A DNA stretch of 64,000 bases. Source: Lentzea californiensis. Lineage in GTDB: Bacteria > Actinomycetota > Actinomycetes > Mycobacteriales > Pseudonocardiaceae. The first letter of the stretch is position 1; each line of letters opens with the position of its first letter. Position numbers and translations under genes: made by a program. Below are positions 1-8,296 of the stretch, piece by piece. Location of the stretch: contig NZ_JANBBE010000014.1 in assembly GCF_024648825.1 (NCBI RefSeq), positions 62,001-126,000 on the forward strand, read 5' to 3'. The notes beneath the pieces were generated by a model that did not search any database, had not been told where the DNA came from, and saw only the letters and a list, made by a program, of their open reading frames with translations.

Positions 1-162
1 CGCGGTCTTGCGCGTCTCCCAGTGGGCGACAACCGTCGTGAGCTTGTAGCGCCGGTAGTTGCCGACGAGCTCGGTGCCGTAGATCTCGTCGCCTTCACGC
101 AACTCGGCCAACGGTTTCGTGCGACCGTTGCCCATGAGGATCGGCGTGTCACCGGCCAGGCA
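1..162 (-). mobile_element. N-terminal splicing region of an intein inside the radical SAM gene
   Basis: From codon 72 the protein reads CLAGDTPILMGNGRTKPLAE, a typical intein block A: a nucleophilic Cys1 followed by LAGDT. It continues with ELREGDEIYG, typical of Hint-fold N-terminal strands. The intein starts at the third cluster cysteine of the CxxxCxxC motif. In this family the first C-extein residue is expected to be the real cluster cysteine, so splicing would rebuild the motif. The rest of the intein and any homing endonuclease lie outside the window. Confidence 0.85.
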
Positions 163-375
163 GTAGGTGCAGGCGTGTGAGCAGCCGCGATACGGGTTCA
201 CCGTCCACGAGAACGGCAACGACGAACCCGGTACCCCGTTGAGCACGGATTTGGCGCGGACCTCGTGGAACACCACGTCCGCGAACTCAGGAGTTCGTAC
301 GCTGCGCACCAGTCCCGGTAGCCCCGGTAGCGCCTGCTGCGGCTCTGCCTCGAGTTTCTGTCCGTCCCATCGCAC
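1..375 (-). CDS. Rv2578c/SplB-like radical SAM protein, N-terminal part, intein-interrupted
   Basis: The gene runs off the left edge; the first 125 codons are present. It starts at a GTG at 375 (VRWDGQKLEAEPQQALPG...), the usual N-terminus of Rv2578c-family proteins. Residues 61-72 read PYRGCSHACTYC, the CxxxCxxC motif that holds the radical-SAM [4Fe-4S] cluster (Cys65, Cys69, Cys72). Instead of the expected FARPTH continuation, the sequence after Cys72 turns into an intein. The family is annotated as spore photoproduct lyase-like (splB) in mycobacteria, but its substrate is not established. An SOS box lies 10 bases upstream of the start. It is divergent from pnuC. The family call is strong; the catalytic half lies outside the window. 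Confidence 0.88.
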   Translation of the reverse strand, partial: MRWDGQKLEAEPQQALPGLPGLVRSVRTPEFADVVFHEVRAKSVLNGVPGSSLPFSWTVNPYRGCSHACTYCLAGDTPILMGNGRTKPLAELREGDEIYGTELVGNYRRYKLTTVVAHWETRKTA

Positions 376-383
376 ACCGTCGA

Positions 384-401
384 TTCGAACACATGTTCGA
401 A
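384..401. promoter_or_regulatory. Perfect SOS box (LexA operator) between splB-like gene and pnuC
   Basis: TTCGAACACATGTTCGAA is an 18-base inverted repeat with 8-base arms. It matches the actinobacterial LexA consensus TCGAAC-N4-GTTCGA exactly at 385-400. It lies 10 bases upstream of the splB-like GTG (375) and 20 bases upstream of the pnuC GTG (421), so it could repress both directions. LexA control of the mycobacterial Rv2578c homologue is established knowledge; control of pnuC is inference. Confidence 0.88.
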
Positions 402-420
402 CAGCGGTCAAGGAGTGCAC

Positions 421-990
421 GTGTCACCCATTGAGGTAGCAGGCTTCGTCACCGGCGCACTGTGCGTGTGGCTGGTCGCCCGCCAGAACCCCTGGAACTG
501 GCCCATCGGAATCGCCAACAACATCGCGTTCCTCGTGTTGTTCTGGGGCAGCGGCCTCTACGCCGACTCCGGCCTGCAGATCGTCTACATGGCACTCGCG
601 CTCTACGGCTGGTGGGCGTGGGTGCGCGGCGGCGTGCAGCACAGCGCGTTGCACGTCAGCCGCACCACGACGCCGCAATGGGTCTGGCTCGCGGTCGCCG
701 GCGTGCTCGGAACCGGTCTGCTGCACTGGGTCCTGGTGACGTTCACCGAGTCGACCGTGCCGTTCTGGGACGCCATCACGACGGTGCTGTCGCTGCTCGC
801 GACGTGGGGTCAGGCGCGCAAGAAGGTCGAGTGCTGGTGGCTGTGGATCGCCGCGGACGTGATCTACGTGCCGCTCTACGCGTACAAAGAGCTCTATCTG
901 ACGGCTGTGTTGTACGTGGGGTTCATGGTGCTGTGCGTGCTCGGGTTGCGCAATTGGACGAAGGACATCAAGAAGGAGGTGCCCGCGTGA
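421..990 (+). CDS. pnuC: Nicotinamide riboside transporter PnuC
   Basis: This 189-residue integral membrane protein has about seven hydrophobic segments and the PnuC signature WNWPIGIANNI near residue 25, followed by YADSGLQIVYMALALYGWW. PnuC proteins move nicotinamide riboside across the inner membrane by facilitated diffusion, trapped by intracellular phosphorylation. The GTG at 421 is preferred over the one at 415 because AAGGAG at 410-415 sits five bases upstream. The stop overlaps the nadR start (GTGA), so transport and the first NAD salvage steps are translationally coupled. The SOS box lies just upstream. Confidence 0.92.
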   Translation: MSPIEVAGFVTGALCVWLVARQNPWNWPIGIANNIAFLVLFWGSGLYADSGLQIVYMALALYGWWAWVRGGVQHSALHVSRTTTPQWVWLAVAGVLGTGLLHWVLVTFTESTVPFWDAITTVLSLLATWGQARKKVECWWLWIAADVIYVPLYAYKELYLTAVLYVGFMVLCVLGLRNWTKDIKKEVPA

Positions 991-2048
991 AGGAGTTCGG
1001 CCACGCTCTCGTGCTCGGCAAGTTCTACCCACCGCACAACGGGCACCACCACCTCATCGAGACGGCGGCCGCGCGCAGCGAACGCACGACCGTCACGGTG
1101 CTGGCGGCCTCGCACGAGACGATCCCGCTCGAACACCGCGTGCGCTGGCTGACCGAGACCCACCGCGACACGCCCGGTGTCCGCATCATCGGCGACCTCG
1201 ACGACCACCCGATGGACTTCGACTCCGACGAGATCTGGAACCTGCACGTCGCACTGACCCGCGCGGTGCTGGCCCGGCGTGCGATCGCGGACGGCGAACC
1301 GGGCGCGGCACGCGTCGATGTCGTGTTCTCCAGCGAGAAGTACGGCGACGAACTGGCCGAGCGGCTCGGCGCGCGGCACGTGCTCGTCGACATCGACCGC
1401 CTGACGCACCAGGTCTCCGGCACTGCGATGCGCACCGATCCCCTCGCGAACTGGCACCACCTCGCGCCCGCGACCCAGCGCGGCCTGGGCTGGAAGGTCG
1501 TGGTCGTCGGCGCGGAGAGCACCGGCACGACCACGCTGTCGAAACAGCTGGCCGCCCACTTCGGAGCGCCCTGGATCCCCGAGTACGGCCGCGAGCACAC
1601 CGAGCACAAGCTCACGGCCGCACGCGCGTTCGACCCTTCGGCCACCGTGGACGGTCTGGTGTGGACCCTGGGCGACTTCGAAGACGTGGCGCACGAGCAG
1701 GAACGCCGCATCCAGGCCGAGACCGCACCACTGGTCGTCGCGGACAACGACGCGTACGCCGCGACCGTCTGGGGCGAGCGCTACCTCGGTTTCCGGCCGG
1801 AACTCCCCCTCGGCACCGAACCGGACCTCTACCTGCTGACCGACCACGCCGGCGTTCCGTTCGAACAGGACGGCTGGCGCGACGGCGAGCACCTGCGGGA
1901 GTGGATGACGGGCTTGTTCGAACGCGAGCTCGCGCGGCGCGGTGTGCCGTGGCTGAAGCTCACCGAGGATCGGTTCGTGACGGCCATGACTGCGATCGAA
2001 CATCTCATGGGGCAGGATGTCGCGCGTGGGTCACGGTCACGGGCATAG
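987..2048 (+). CDS. nadR: NadR-like NMN adenylyltransferase / ribosylnicotinamide kinase
   Basis: This 353-residue two-domain protein has no N-terminal DNA-binding domain. Residues 1-150 form a nucleotidyltransferase: GKFYPPHNGHHHLIE near residue 10 carries the HxGH motif, and FSSEKYGDELAERLGA is the second site, consistent with NMN adenylyltransferase. Residues 165-345 are a P-loop domain like the ribosylnicotinamide kinase half of NadR. Its Walker A reads GAESTGTTTLSK, so the usual lysine is threonine. The GTG start overlaps the pnuC stop and has AAGGAGG seven bases upstream. Together with PnuC it would convert imported nicotinamide riboside to NAD. Confidence 0.87.
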   Translation: MKEFGHALVLGKFYPPHNGHHHLIETAAARSERTTVTVLAASHETIPLEHRVRWLTETHRDTPGVRIIGDLDDHPMDFDSDEIWNLHVALTRAVLARRAIADGEPGAARVDVVFSSEKYGDELAERLGARHVLVDIDRLTHQVSGTAMRTDPLANWHHLAPATQRGLGWKVVVVGAESTGTTTLSKQLAAHFGAPWIPEYGREHTEHKLTAARAFDPSATVDGLVWTLGDFEDVAHEQERRIQAETAPLVVADNDAYAATVWGERYLGFRPELPLGTEPDLYLLTDHAGVPFEQDGWRDGEHLREWMTGLFERELARRGVPWLKLTEDRFVTAMTAIEHLMGQDVARGSRSRA

Positions 2049-3420
2049 CCATGCGCTGAACGAGGAACCGGCATCGCAGCGCGTGCGCACGTTGCTGATG
2101 TGGCTGCTGGTGCCGTTGGCGCTGGCCACCATCGTCGGCGCGGCGCTGCTGTACCCGTTCGGGTACGAGCAGAAGACCGGCGCGGAGATCGGCCTGCACC
2201 AGACGCCGGTCGAGGCCGTCGTCACCGGCCTGGCCCAGAACTGCGGTGAGAAGTGCGTCGCGGTGACCGTGCAGATGGAAGACGGCGCCGCGAGCGGGCA
2301 GAGCATCACCATCCCGAGCGTGAAGGGCCCCGGAGCGCCGAGCTTCCAGATCGGCGACGAGGTGGTGCTGTCCTACGCGGGCAGCCAGCCGCAGGCCGCC
2401 GAGTCGTACCAGATCGTCGACTTCCAGCGCGGCTGGTCGCTCGCCGTGCTGGCGCTGCTGTTCGCGGGCGCCGTACTGCTGCTCGGCCGATGGCAGGGAC
2501 TCGCCGCCCTGGGCGCGTTGCTGCTGAGCTTCGTGGTGCTGGTGCTGTTCGTGATGCCGTCGATCCTCGCGGGCGAGAACCCGTTGATGGTCGCGGTGGT
2601 CGGCGCCGGCCTGATCATGTTCATGGTGCTGTACCTGACGCACGGCATATCGGCGCGCACGTCGACAGCGGTGCTCGGAACACTGGTCAGCCTCGCGCTG
2701 ATCGGCGTGCTGGGCGCGTTGTTCTCGGCCGCGTCGAAGCTGACCGGCCTGGACGAGGACACGACGAACCTCGTCACGCTGCTCGGCACCGACATCGACA
2801 CCCGCGGGCTGCTGCTCGCGGGCACGCTGATCGGCGCGCTGGGCGTGCTGGACGACGTGACGGTCACGCAGACCAGTGCGGTGTGGGAGCTACGCCGGGC
2901 CAACGACAAGCTGACGTGGCGCGAGCTCTTCGCGGCGGGCTCGCGGATCGGGCGCGACCACATGTCGTCCGTCGTGAACACGCTCGTGATGGCCTACGCG
3001 GGCGCCGCGCTGCCGTTGCTGCTGGCGATTTCGCTGGCCGGGCGGTCGATGGGCGAGATCCTGACGTCGCAGCAGATCGCGCAGGAGATCGTCCGCACGC
3101 TCGTGGGCAGCATCGGCCTGGTGGCGGCGATCCCGGTGACCACCGCGCTGGCCGCCCTGATCGCGGTACGCCAAGAGGTCGCCCCCATCGCGGTTCAGGC
3201 CCCCGAGCCCGAACCTGAGCCCGAACCGAAGACCGTGAAGCGTGCCGCGAAGCCCGTGAAACCCGAAAAGCCACGGCCCGCGCGCATCGAGGGCGACCTC
3301 TTCACCGGCTACGACCCCGACAAGGGGCCGTGGGAACGTCCTAGTGAGCCAAGAGCACGAAGAGCAGCGCCAGCACGCCCGGCACCACCTGCACGAAGAA
3401 GATCTTCCGGCTCGCCGTGA
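2017..3420 (+). CDS. YibE/F family multispanning membrane protein
   Basis: This 467-residue protein has a histidine-rich N-terminus (GHGHGHSHAL), one transmembrane segment near 27-50, a small extracytoplasmic domain containing QNCGEKC, then about seven more membrane segments with the family stretch LGVLDDVTVTQTSAVWEL. The C-terminal 85 residues are an acidic/proline (PEPEPEPEP) then basic cytoplasmic tail. The family's function is unknown; the His repeat hints at metal binding. It begins 32 bases inside the end of nadR. Its last 80 bases overlap the oppositely oriented DUF1304 gene. Confidence 0.85.
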   Translation: MSRVGHGHGHSHALNEEPASQRVRTLLMWLLVPLALATIVGAALLYPFGYEQKTGAEIGLHQTPVEAVVTGLAQNCGEKCVAVTVQMEDGAASGQSITIPSVKGPGAPSFQIGDEVVLSYAGSQPQAAESYQIVDFQRGWSLAVLALLFAGAVLLLGRWQGLAALGALLLSFVVLVLFVMPSILAGENPLMVAVVGAGLIMFMVLYLTHGISARTSTAVLGTLVSLALIGVLGALFSAASKLTGLDEDTTNLVTLLGTDIDTRGLLLAGTLIGALGVLDDVTVTQTSAVWELRRANDKLTWRELFAAGSRIGRDHMSSVVNTLVMAYAGAALPLLLAISLAGRSMGEILTSQQIAQEIVRTLVGSIGLVAAIPVTTALAALIAVRQEVAPIAVQAPEPEPEPEPKTVKRAAKPVKPEKPRPARIEGDLFTGYDPDKGPWERPSEPRARRAAPARPAPPARRRSSGSP

Positions 3421-3694
3421 ACGTGCCGTAGATGCCGGCGACGATCACGAACACCGTGAACAGCACGGACGCGCCGAAGTCCTGGCGGATCAGCGCGTAG
3501 ACCAGACCGGCGGCGAGGAACCCGTTGTAGAGACCCTGGTTCGCCGCGAGGGCCTTCGACTCCTGGGCGAACTCAGGGGTGAGGCCGAACGCCTTCTGGC
3601 CGCGCGGCGTCGTCCAGAGGAACATCTCCAGCACCACGATGTAGACGTGGATCAACGCCACGAGGGCGAGCAGAACGCCTGCGATGACCTGCAC
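3341..3694 (-). CDS. DUF1304 small membrane protein
   Basis: This 117-residue protein has four predicted transmembrane helices and the DUF1304 pattern: an N-terminal LVALIHVYIVVLEMFLW, then NQGLYNGFLAAGLV. Its function is unknown. The GTG start has GAGGAGG eight bases upstream. A TATTGT -10 element on the minus strand (3735-3730) would give a roughly 28-base leader. The gene converges on the YibE/F gene with an 80-base 3' overlap. Confidence 0.85.
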   Translation of the reverse strand: MQVIAGVLLALVALIHVYIVVLEMFLWTTPRGQKAFGLTPEFAQESKALAANQGLYNGFLAAGLVYALIRQDFGASVLFTVFVIVAGIYGTFTASRKIFFVQVVPGVLALLFVLLAH

Positions 3695-3728
3695 TTGGGT
3701 TCCTCCTCAGAGCTGACACACGCGATGA

Positions 3729-3735
3729 GACAATA
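3729..3735. promoter_or_regulatory. Overlapping divergent -10 elements
   Basis: The minus strand reads TATTGT (3735-3730), a good TANNNT -10 for the DUF1304 gene. The plus strand reads GACAAT (3729-3734), whose final T lies seven bases before the GTG at 3741, which fits a leaderless start of the spermidine-synthase-like gene. The two -10 boxes share the same five base pairs. Confidence 0.5.
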
Positions 3736-3740
3736 GAGCA

Positions 3741-4577
3741 GTGGGAAGACAGCGGCCCGACACAGAGGCGATCACCGAGTCGATCGACTCCGGTGTCGCC
3801 GAACTGGTCCCCGATCTCGGTGGACGGAACTCCTGGACGTTGCGGGTCAACGGAACCCCACAGTCGCATGTGGACCTCGACGACCCGACCTACCTGGAGT
3901 TCGAGTACGTCCGCCGGCTGGGCCACATCGTCGACCTCACCGCGCCTTCGCGTGTGCTCCACCTGGGTGGTGGCGCTCTCACGCTAGCGCGCTACGTGGC
4001 CGATCTACTGCCTCGGGCGTCTCAGCAGGTGGCCGAGATCGACGCGGGCCTGATCGCGTTCATCCGCCGCGAACTCCCGCCGCCCCCGCGGGTGAAGATC
4101 ACCACGGGCGACGCCCGCGCCGTGCTCGTCAAGGCCCGCCCCGGTTCGTTCGACCTGATCATCACCGACTGCTTCGCCGGAGCCCGCACGCCCGCGCACC
4201 TGACGTCGGTCGAGTTCGTGGAGCAGGCTTCGGCCGCGCTCGCCGGCGACGGCATCTACGCGGCGAACATCGGCGATGGCAACGGCCTGCAGTTCGCCCG
4301 CGCCCAGTGCGCGACCGTGCGCTCGGTGTTCGAACACGTCTGCGTGATGGCCGAGCCGGGCGTGTTCCGCGGCAGGCGCTTCGGCAACTTCGTGATCATG
4401 GCCTCGCACAACGGCCTGCCGATGCAGCAGCTGACCCGCGCGACGGCCGGGGACCCGTTCCCGGGCCGGGTCGAGCACGGGACGGGGCTGACGAAGTTCA
4501 TCGGTGGCGCGCCGGTCACCACCGACGCGACCGCGACCCTCTCCCCCGCCCCGCCCTCAGGCCTCTGGGGCACCTGA
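3741..4577 (+). CDS. Spermidine-synthase-like (PAPT fold) protein
   Basis: This 278-residue soluble protein has a spermidine-synthase/methyltransferase Rossmann core: VLHLGGGALTLARY near residue 75 (nucleotide-binding glycine loop), QVAEIDAGLI (acidic residue that holds ribose), GDARAVL, and DLIITDCFAGARTPAHLT near 140. Actinobacteria carry many such aminopropyltransferase-like proteins whose substrate is unknown, and the usual polyamine-site residues cannot be confirmed here. No Shine-Dalgarno precedes the GTG start; a -10-like GACAAT seven bases upstream suggests a leaderless mRNA. It converges with the next gene, with six bases between the stops. Confidence 0.78.
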   Translation: MGRQRPDTEAITESIDSGVAELVPDLGGRNSWTLRVNGTPQSHVDLDDPTYLEFEYVRRLGHIVDLTAPSRVLHLGGGALTLARYVADLLPRASQQVAEIDAGLIAFIRRELPPPPRVKITTGDARAVLVKARPGSFDLIITDCFAGARTPAHLTSVEFVEQASAALAGDGIYAANIGDGNGLQFARAQCATVRSVFEHVCVMAEPGVFRGRRFGNFVIMASHNGLPMQQLTRATAGDPFPGRVEHGTGLTKFIGGAPVTTDATATLSPAPPSGLWGT

Positions 4578-4583
4578 GCCGCT

Positions 4584-5210
4584 TCAGTCGAGCGACGTGA
4601 CGAACTTCGAGACGGCGTCCGGATGGAGCTTCTGCGCCATCCGCCCGGCCGGGGCCAGCGAGCCGAGCCGGTACAGCGGCCGTTCCGCCGCCGCCATCCC
4701 GCGCGCCTCGGACCGCAGCTGAGCCACGAGCAGCTCCGAGAACACCAGACCGGGCGTGTCCCCGCGTGCGGCCAGCGCGTCAGCGAGCCTGCGGAGCTGG
4801 TAGACGCCCAGCTCGCGGCCGCCCGTGCCCGCGTACATCGACAGGGCGATGTTGATCGCCTTCTTGCCGCCGCGCACGAACAGGCCGACGGTCCGGGCGC
4901 CGCGCAGGTCCGTGACCAGCAGGTCCAGGCCGTCCGCCACCGCCAGGTCGACCTTGCGCGTGCCGAACGCCCGCACGTACACGGTCGTGCCCTGCAGCCA
5001 CACCGTGCGGCGCGCCTCGGACATCGCCAGCAGGATCACCGGCACCGACACGATCGCCCCGGCGATGACACCGGGCCAGCGGCCACCGATCAGGCCCACG
5101 ATCGCGCCGAAGGCGAGGGCGACCATGATGCCGCCGATCGCCACCATGCGCGCACGCTTGCGGACCGTCGCCTTGTCGAGCAGGTCGAGAACGAGCTTGT
5201 CGTCGCTCAC
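4584..5210 (-). CDS. Conserved membrane protein of unknown function downstream of hisS
   Basis: The 208 residues contain two adjacent transmembrane helices at about 24-65 ([18 protein letters not shown] and [17 protein letters not shown]), followed by a soluble cytoplasmic domain rich in beta strands. I do not recognise a characterised family. The GTG start at 5210 overlaps the hisS stop (GTGA), so it is the third gene of a hydrolase-hisS-membrane protein operon. Nothing in it indicates an enzymatic site. Confidence 0.78.
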   Translation of the reverse strand: MSDDKLVLDLLDKATVRKRARMVAIGGIMVALAFGAIVGLIGGRWPGVIAGAIVSVPVILLAMSEARRTVWLQGTTVYVRAFGTRKVDLAVADGLDLLVTDLRGARTVGLFVRGGKKAINIALSMYAGTGGRELGVYQLRRLADALAARGDTPGLVFSELLVAQLRSEARGMAAAERPLYRLGSLAPAGRMAQKLHPDAVSKFVTSLD

Positions 5211-6559
5211 GGGGTCTCACGCACCGCCTCGGCCACGACCGCTCCGGCGTCCGACGCCATGCCCTCGACACCACCCGGCACGGCGGCCACGAGTGCGACC
5301 GCCTTCAGCGCACCGCGCGCCTCTTCGACCACGTCCGCCAGCGGCACCGTGACCTGCTCGCCGGTCGCGAGGGTCTTGATCCCGATGTTGCCGGCTTCCA
5401 GGTCGCGCTCACCGAGCACCAGCGCCAGCTTCGCGCCCGACTTGTCTGCGGCCTTGAAGCCCGCCTTCATCGAACGGCCGCCGTAGACCAGGTCGGTCCG
5501 GACGCCCGCGGCACGCAGCTCACCGGCGATCGCGACCAGGCGGGCCCGCGCGGCCTCGCCCAGCGGCACGCCGATCACGTCGACCCGGCTGAACTCCGGC
5601 AGCACGCCCTCGGCCTGCGCCGCGAGCAGCGCGCGGTCGACGCCGAGGCCGAAGCCGACACCGGAGAGCTCCTGACCGCCGAGCTGCGCCATCAAGCCGT
5701 CGTAGCGCCCGCCGCCGCCGATGCCCGACTGGGCACCGAGGCCGTCGTGGACGAACTCGAACGTCGTCTTCGTGTAGTAGTCGAGACCGCGGACCATGCG
5801 CGGATTCTCGACGAACTTCACGCCCAGCTCGGTCAAGTACCCCTTGACGAGCTCGTAGTGCGCACGGCACGCGTCGCACAGGTGGTCCACCATCAGCGGC
5901 GCCTCGGCGACGAGCGCGCGCACCTCGGGACGCTTGTCGTCCAGCACGCGCAGCGGGTTCAGCTCGGCCCGCTTCCGCGTCGCCTCGTCCAGGGGCAGCT
6001 TCGCGAGGAACGCCTGGAGCAGCTCGCGGTACGCGGGACGGCAGTTCGCGTCTCCCAGCGACGTGAGCTCCAAGCGGTAGCCGGTCAGGCCGATCGCGCG
6101 GAACCCCGCGTCGCCGACGGCGATGACCTCGGCGTCCAGGGCCGGGTCGTCGATGCCGATCGCCTCGATGCCGACCTGGTGGAACTGCCGGTACCGGCCG
6201 GCCTGCGGCGCCTCGGCGCGGAAGAACTGGCCCGCGTAGTAGAGCTTCGCCGGCAACGAGCCGCGGTCGAGGCTGTGCTCGATCACGGCCCGCATCACGC
6301 CCGCGGTGCCCTCGGGGCGCAGGGTGATGGAGCGGTCACCGCGGTCGAGGAAGGTGTACATCTCCTTCGTCACGACGTCGGTCGACTCGCCGACACCGCG
6401 CGAGAACAACGCCGTGTCCTCGAAGACCGGCAGCTCGATGTAGCCGTAGCCCGCGAGCTCGGCGGCACGGGTCAGCGTCGACCGGACGTGCGCGAACGCG
6501 GCGGACGTCGGCGGGATGTAGTCGGGAACGCCTTTGGGTGCGGAAAACACGTCTCTCAA
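5207..6559 (-). CDS. hisS: Histidyl-tRNA synthetase
   Basis: This 450-residue class II synthetase charges tRNA-His. It opens with [13 protein letters not shown], has motif 2 ([20 protein letters not shown] near 105-125), the histidine-binding loops [14 protein letters not shown] and GGGGRYDGL, motif 3 ([13 protein letters not shown]) and a C-terminal anticodon-binding domain from about 325. The TTG at 6559 is preferred because it overlaps the upstream stop as TTGA; a GTG nine bases further in is the alternative. The 30-40 residue C-terminal tail past the anticodon domain is longer than usual. Confidence 0.95.
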   Translation of the reverse strand: MRDVFSAPKGVPDYIPPTSAAFAHVRSTLTRAAELAGYGYIELPVFEDTALFSRGVGESTDVVTKEMYTFLDRGDRSITLRPEGTAGVMRAVIEHSLDRGSLPAKLYYAGQFFRAEAPQAGRYRQFHQVGIEAIGIDDPALDAEVIAVGDAGFRAIGLTGYRLELTSLGDANCRPAYRELLQAFLAKLPLDEATRKRAELNPLRVLDDKRPEVRALVAEAPLMVDHLCDACRAHYELVKGYLTELGVKFVENPRMVRGLDYYTKTTFEFVHDGLGAQSGIGGGGRYDGLMAQLGGQELSGVGFGLGVDRALLAAQAEGVLPEFSRVDVIGVPLGEAARARLVAIAGELRAAGVRTDLVYGGRSMKAGFKAADKSGAKLALVLGERDLEAGNIGIKTLATGEQVTVPLADVVEEARGALKAVALVAAVPGGVEGMASDAGAVVAEAVRETP

Positions 6560-7269
6560 AGTCCTCGGTGCGGGGCGGCCGGCGCGTCGTCCGTCCGAAC
6601 GGCGTCCTGCAGCTGGAGCAGGTACGGGTTCGTCGCACGTTCGCGGCCTATGGTCGTCGTCGGGCCGTGGCCGGGCAGCACCACTGTGTCATCGGGCAAG
6701 GTCATGACCTTGTTCTGCAGAGACGACAGCATTCGTGAGTGGTCACCGCCGGGCAGGTCGGTGCGTCCGATGGAACCGGCGAAGAGCGTGTCACCCGAGA
6801 TCACCAGGCGACCGCCTTCCTGCACACCGGACCGGAACATCACCGACCCGCCGGTATGGCCCGGCGTGTGGTCGACGGTGAGCTGCAGCCCGGCGAGGTC
6901 GAGCGCGGCGCCGTCGGCCAGCTCGCGGACCTCGGACGGCTCCCGCATCTCCAGGTTGCCCCCGAAGAACGCGGCGGACTCGCGGCTGATGCCCTTCAAC
7001 GGGTCGGCGAGCATCGCTACGTCATCCGGGTGGATGTACGCGGGGATGTCGTTGCCGTCGCAGACGGGGGTGACGGAGAACGTGTGGTCGAAGTGCCCGT
7101 GCGTGAGCAGCACGGCGACAGGCGCGAGACGGTGCCGGCGCAGGGCCTGTTCGATCGGTTCGACCGCGTCCTGACCGGGGTCGATGATCACGCAGGGCTC
7201 GCCCTCACCGGCCGCCAGTACGAAGCAGTTCGCCTGGAGCGCACCAGTCGGGAACCCGATCACGAGCAC
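6556..7269 (-). CDS. MBL-fold metallo-hydrolase (glyoxalase II-like)
   Basis: The 237 residues include the zinc motif [13 protein letters not shown] (HxHxDH) near residue 60, [10 protein letters not shown] near 135, SGDTLF near 160 and LPGHGPTTT near 205, which supplies the last metal histidine. This is the beta-lactamase-fold family that includes hydroxyacylglutathione hydrolases. In actinomycetes a copy commonly precedes hisS, and the physiological thioester or phosphoester substrate is unknown. The start was moved inward to the GTG at 7269 because GGGAGG lies eight bases upstream and a TAGGCT -10 lies at 7300-7295. It is translationally coupled to hisS by TTGA. Confidence 0.9.
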   Translation of the reverse strand: MLVIGFPTGALQANCFVLAAGEGEPCVIIDPGQDAVEPIEQALRRHRLAPVAVLLTHGHFDHTFSVTPVCDGNDIPAYIHPDDVAMLADPLKGISRESAAFFGGNLEMREPSEVRELADGAALDLAGLQLTVDHTPGHTGGSVMFRSGVQEGGRLVISGDTLFAGSIGRTDLPGGDHSRMLSSLQNKVMTLPDDTVVLPGHGPTTTIGRERATNPYLLQLQDAVRTDDAPAAPHRGL

Positions 7270-7383
7270 GAAAATGACCTCCCTGTTCAACGACAGCCTA
7301 ACCACCACACAAAGCTCATATGCCCAGGCCCTAGACTGCCGAGCCGACCGCCCTATTCGCATGAGTCCCTGGGGAGGGAGCAC

Positions 7384-8241
7384 GTGCCCACCAACGAGCA
7401 GCGACGCGCGGCAGCCAAGCGCAAGCTTGAGCGTCAGATGGTTCACCGCCACGAGCGGGCCAAGAAGCGTCGCATCATCGCCGTCGTCTCGACGGTCGTC
7501 GTTGTTGCGCTCGTCGGAGGTGGCGTGTGGTTCCTCGCGACTAACGACGTCTTCGGCAATGGCGACGCCGCCGCGTCGGAGACTCCCACCCAGGAGTCGG
7601 TGGACAAGGCGGAGAACATCCCCACCGCGATGCACCAGATCGCGAAGCGCCCTGCCGCGCTTCCGGCGAAGGTGAATTGTGAATACACGAAGGGCCAAGA
7701 GCCGGCGGCCAAGGAGAACACGCCGCCCGCGAACGGCGAGCAGCCCACCACCGGCACCGTCGGCGTCACGCTCGGCACCTCGATCGGCGACCTGAAGCTG
7801 AACCTGGACCGCTCGCTCGCGCCGTGCACCGTCCACAACTTCGTGGAGCTGGCGAAGCAGAAGTACTTCGACAACACCACGTGCCACCGCCTCACGGTGA
7901 CCGGCATCCAGGTCCTGCAGTGCGGCGACCCCGGCGGCAACGGCATGGGCGGCCCCGGCTACTCGTTCAAGGACGAGGTCTACCCGGAGCTGACCTACGG
8001 CCGCGGCGTCCTCGCCATGGCGAACTCGGGCCCGGACACCAACGGCTCGCAGTTCTTCATCGTCTACGGCGACGCCTCGAACCTGCAGGCGAAGTACAAC
8101 ATCTTCGGCACGGTCGACGAGGAGTCGCTGAAGAAGGTCGACGAGGTCGCGAAGACCGGCACGATCTCCCAGCAGCCCGGCCAGGGCGACGGCAAGCCGA
8201 AGACCCCGGTCGACATCAAGTCGGCACTGGTCGCGAACTAG
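7384..8241 (+). CDS. Membrane-anchored cyclophilin-type peptidyl-prolyl isomerase
   Basis: The 285 residues comprise a basic cytoplasmic N-terminus (RRAAAKRKLERQ), one transmembrane helix at about 31-52, an extracytoplasmic linker rich in Glu/Pro, and a cyclophilin domain from about 118 to 280 with KYFDNTTCHRLT, GGPGYSFKDE and GSQFFIVYG. The enzyme would isomerise prolyl bonds in proteins at the outer face of the membrane. The GTG start has GGGAGGGAG upstream and a TAGACT -10 at 7332-7337. A strong hairpin terminator follows. It is divergent from the metallo-hydrolase/hisS operon. Confidence 0.92.
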   Translation: MPTNEQRRAAAKRKLERQMVHRHERAKKRRIIAVVSTVVVVALVGGGVWFLATNDVFGNGDAAASETPTQESVDKAENIPTAMHQIAKRPAALPAKVNCEYTKGQEPAAKENTPPANGEQPTTGTVGVTLGTSIGDLKLNLDRSLAPCTVHNFVELAKQKYFDNTTCHRLTVTGIQVLQCGDPGGNGMGGPGYSFKDEVYPELTYGRGVLAMANSGPDTNGSQFFIVYGDASNLQAKYNIFGTVDEESLKKVDEVAKTGTISQQPGQGDGKPKTPVDIKSALVAN

Positions 8242-8253
8242 CCAGATCAGCGA

Positions 8254-8285
8254 AACGGCCCCGGAGCGGTTGCTCCGGGGCCGTT
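8254..8285. terminator. Bidirectional hairpin terminator
   Basis: A perfect 14-bp stem (AACGGCCCCGGAGC with its complement) is closed by the four-base loop GGTT. It lies between the converging cyclophilin (stop 8241) and rel (stop 8297) genes, so it can end both transcripts. Confidence 0.9.
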
Positions 8286-8296
8286 CTGCGTACTGC

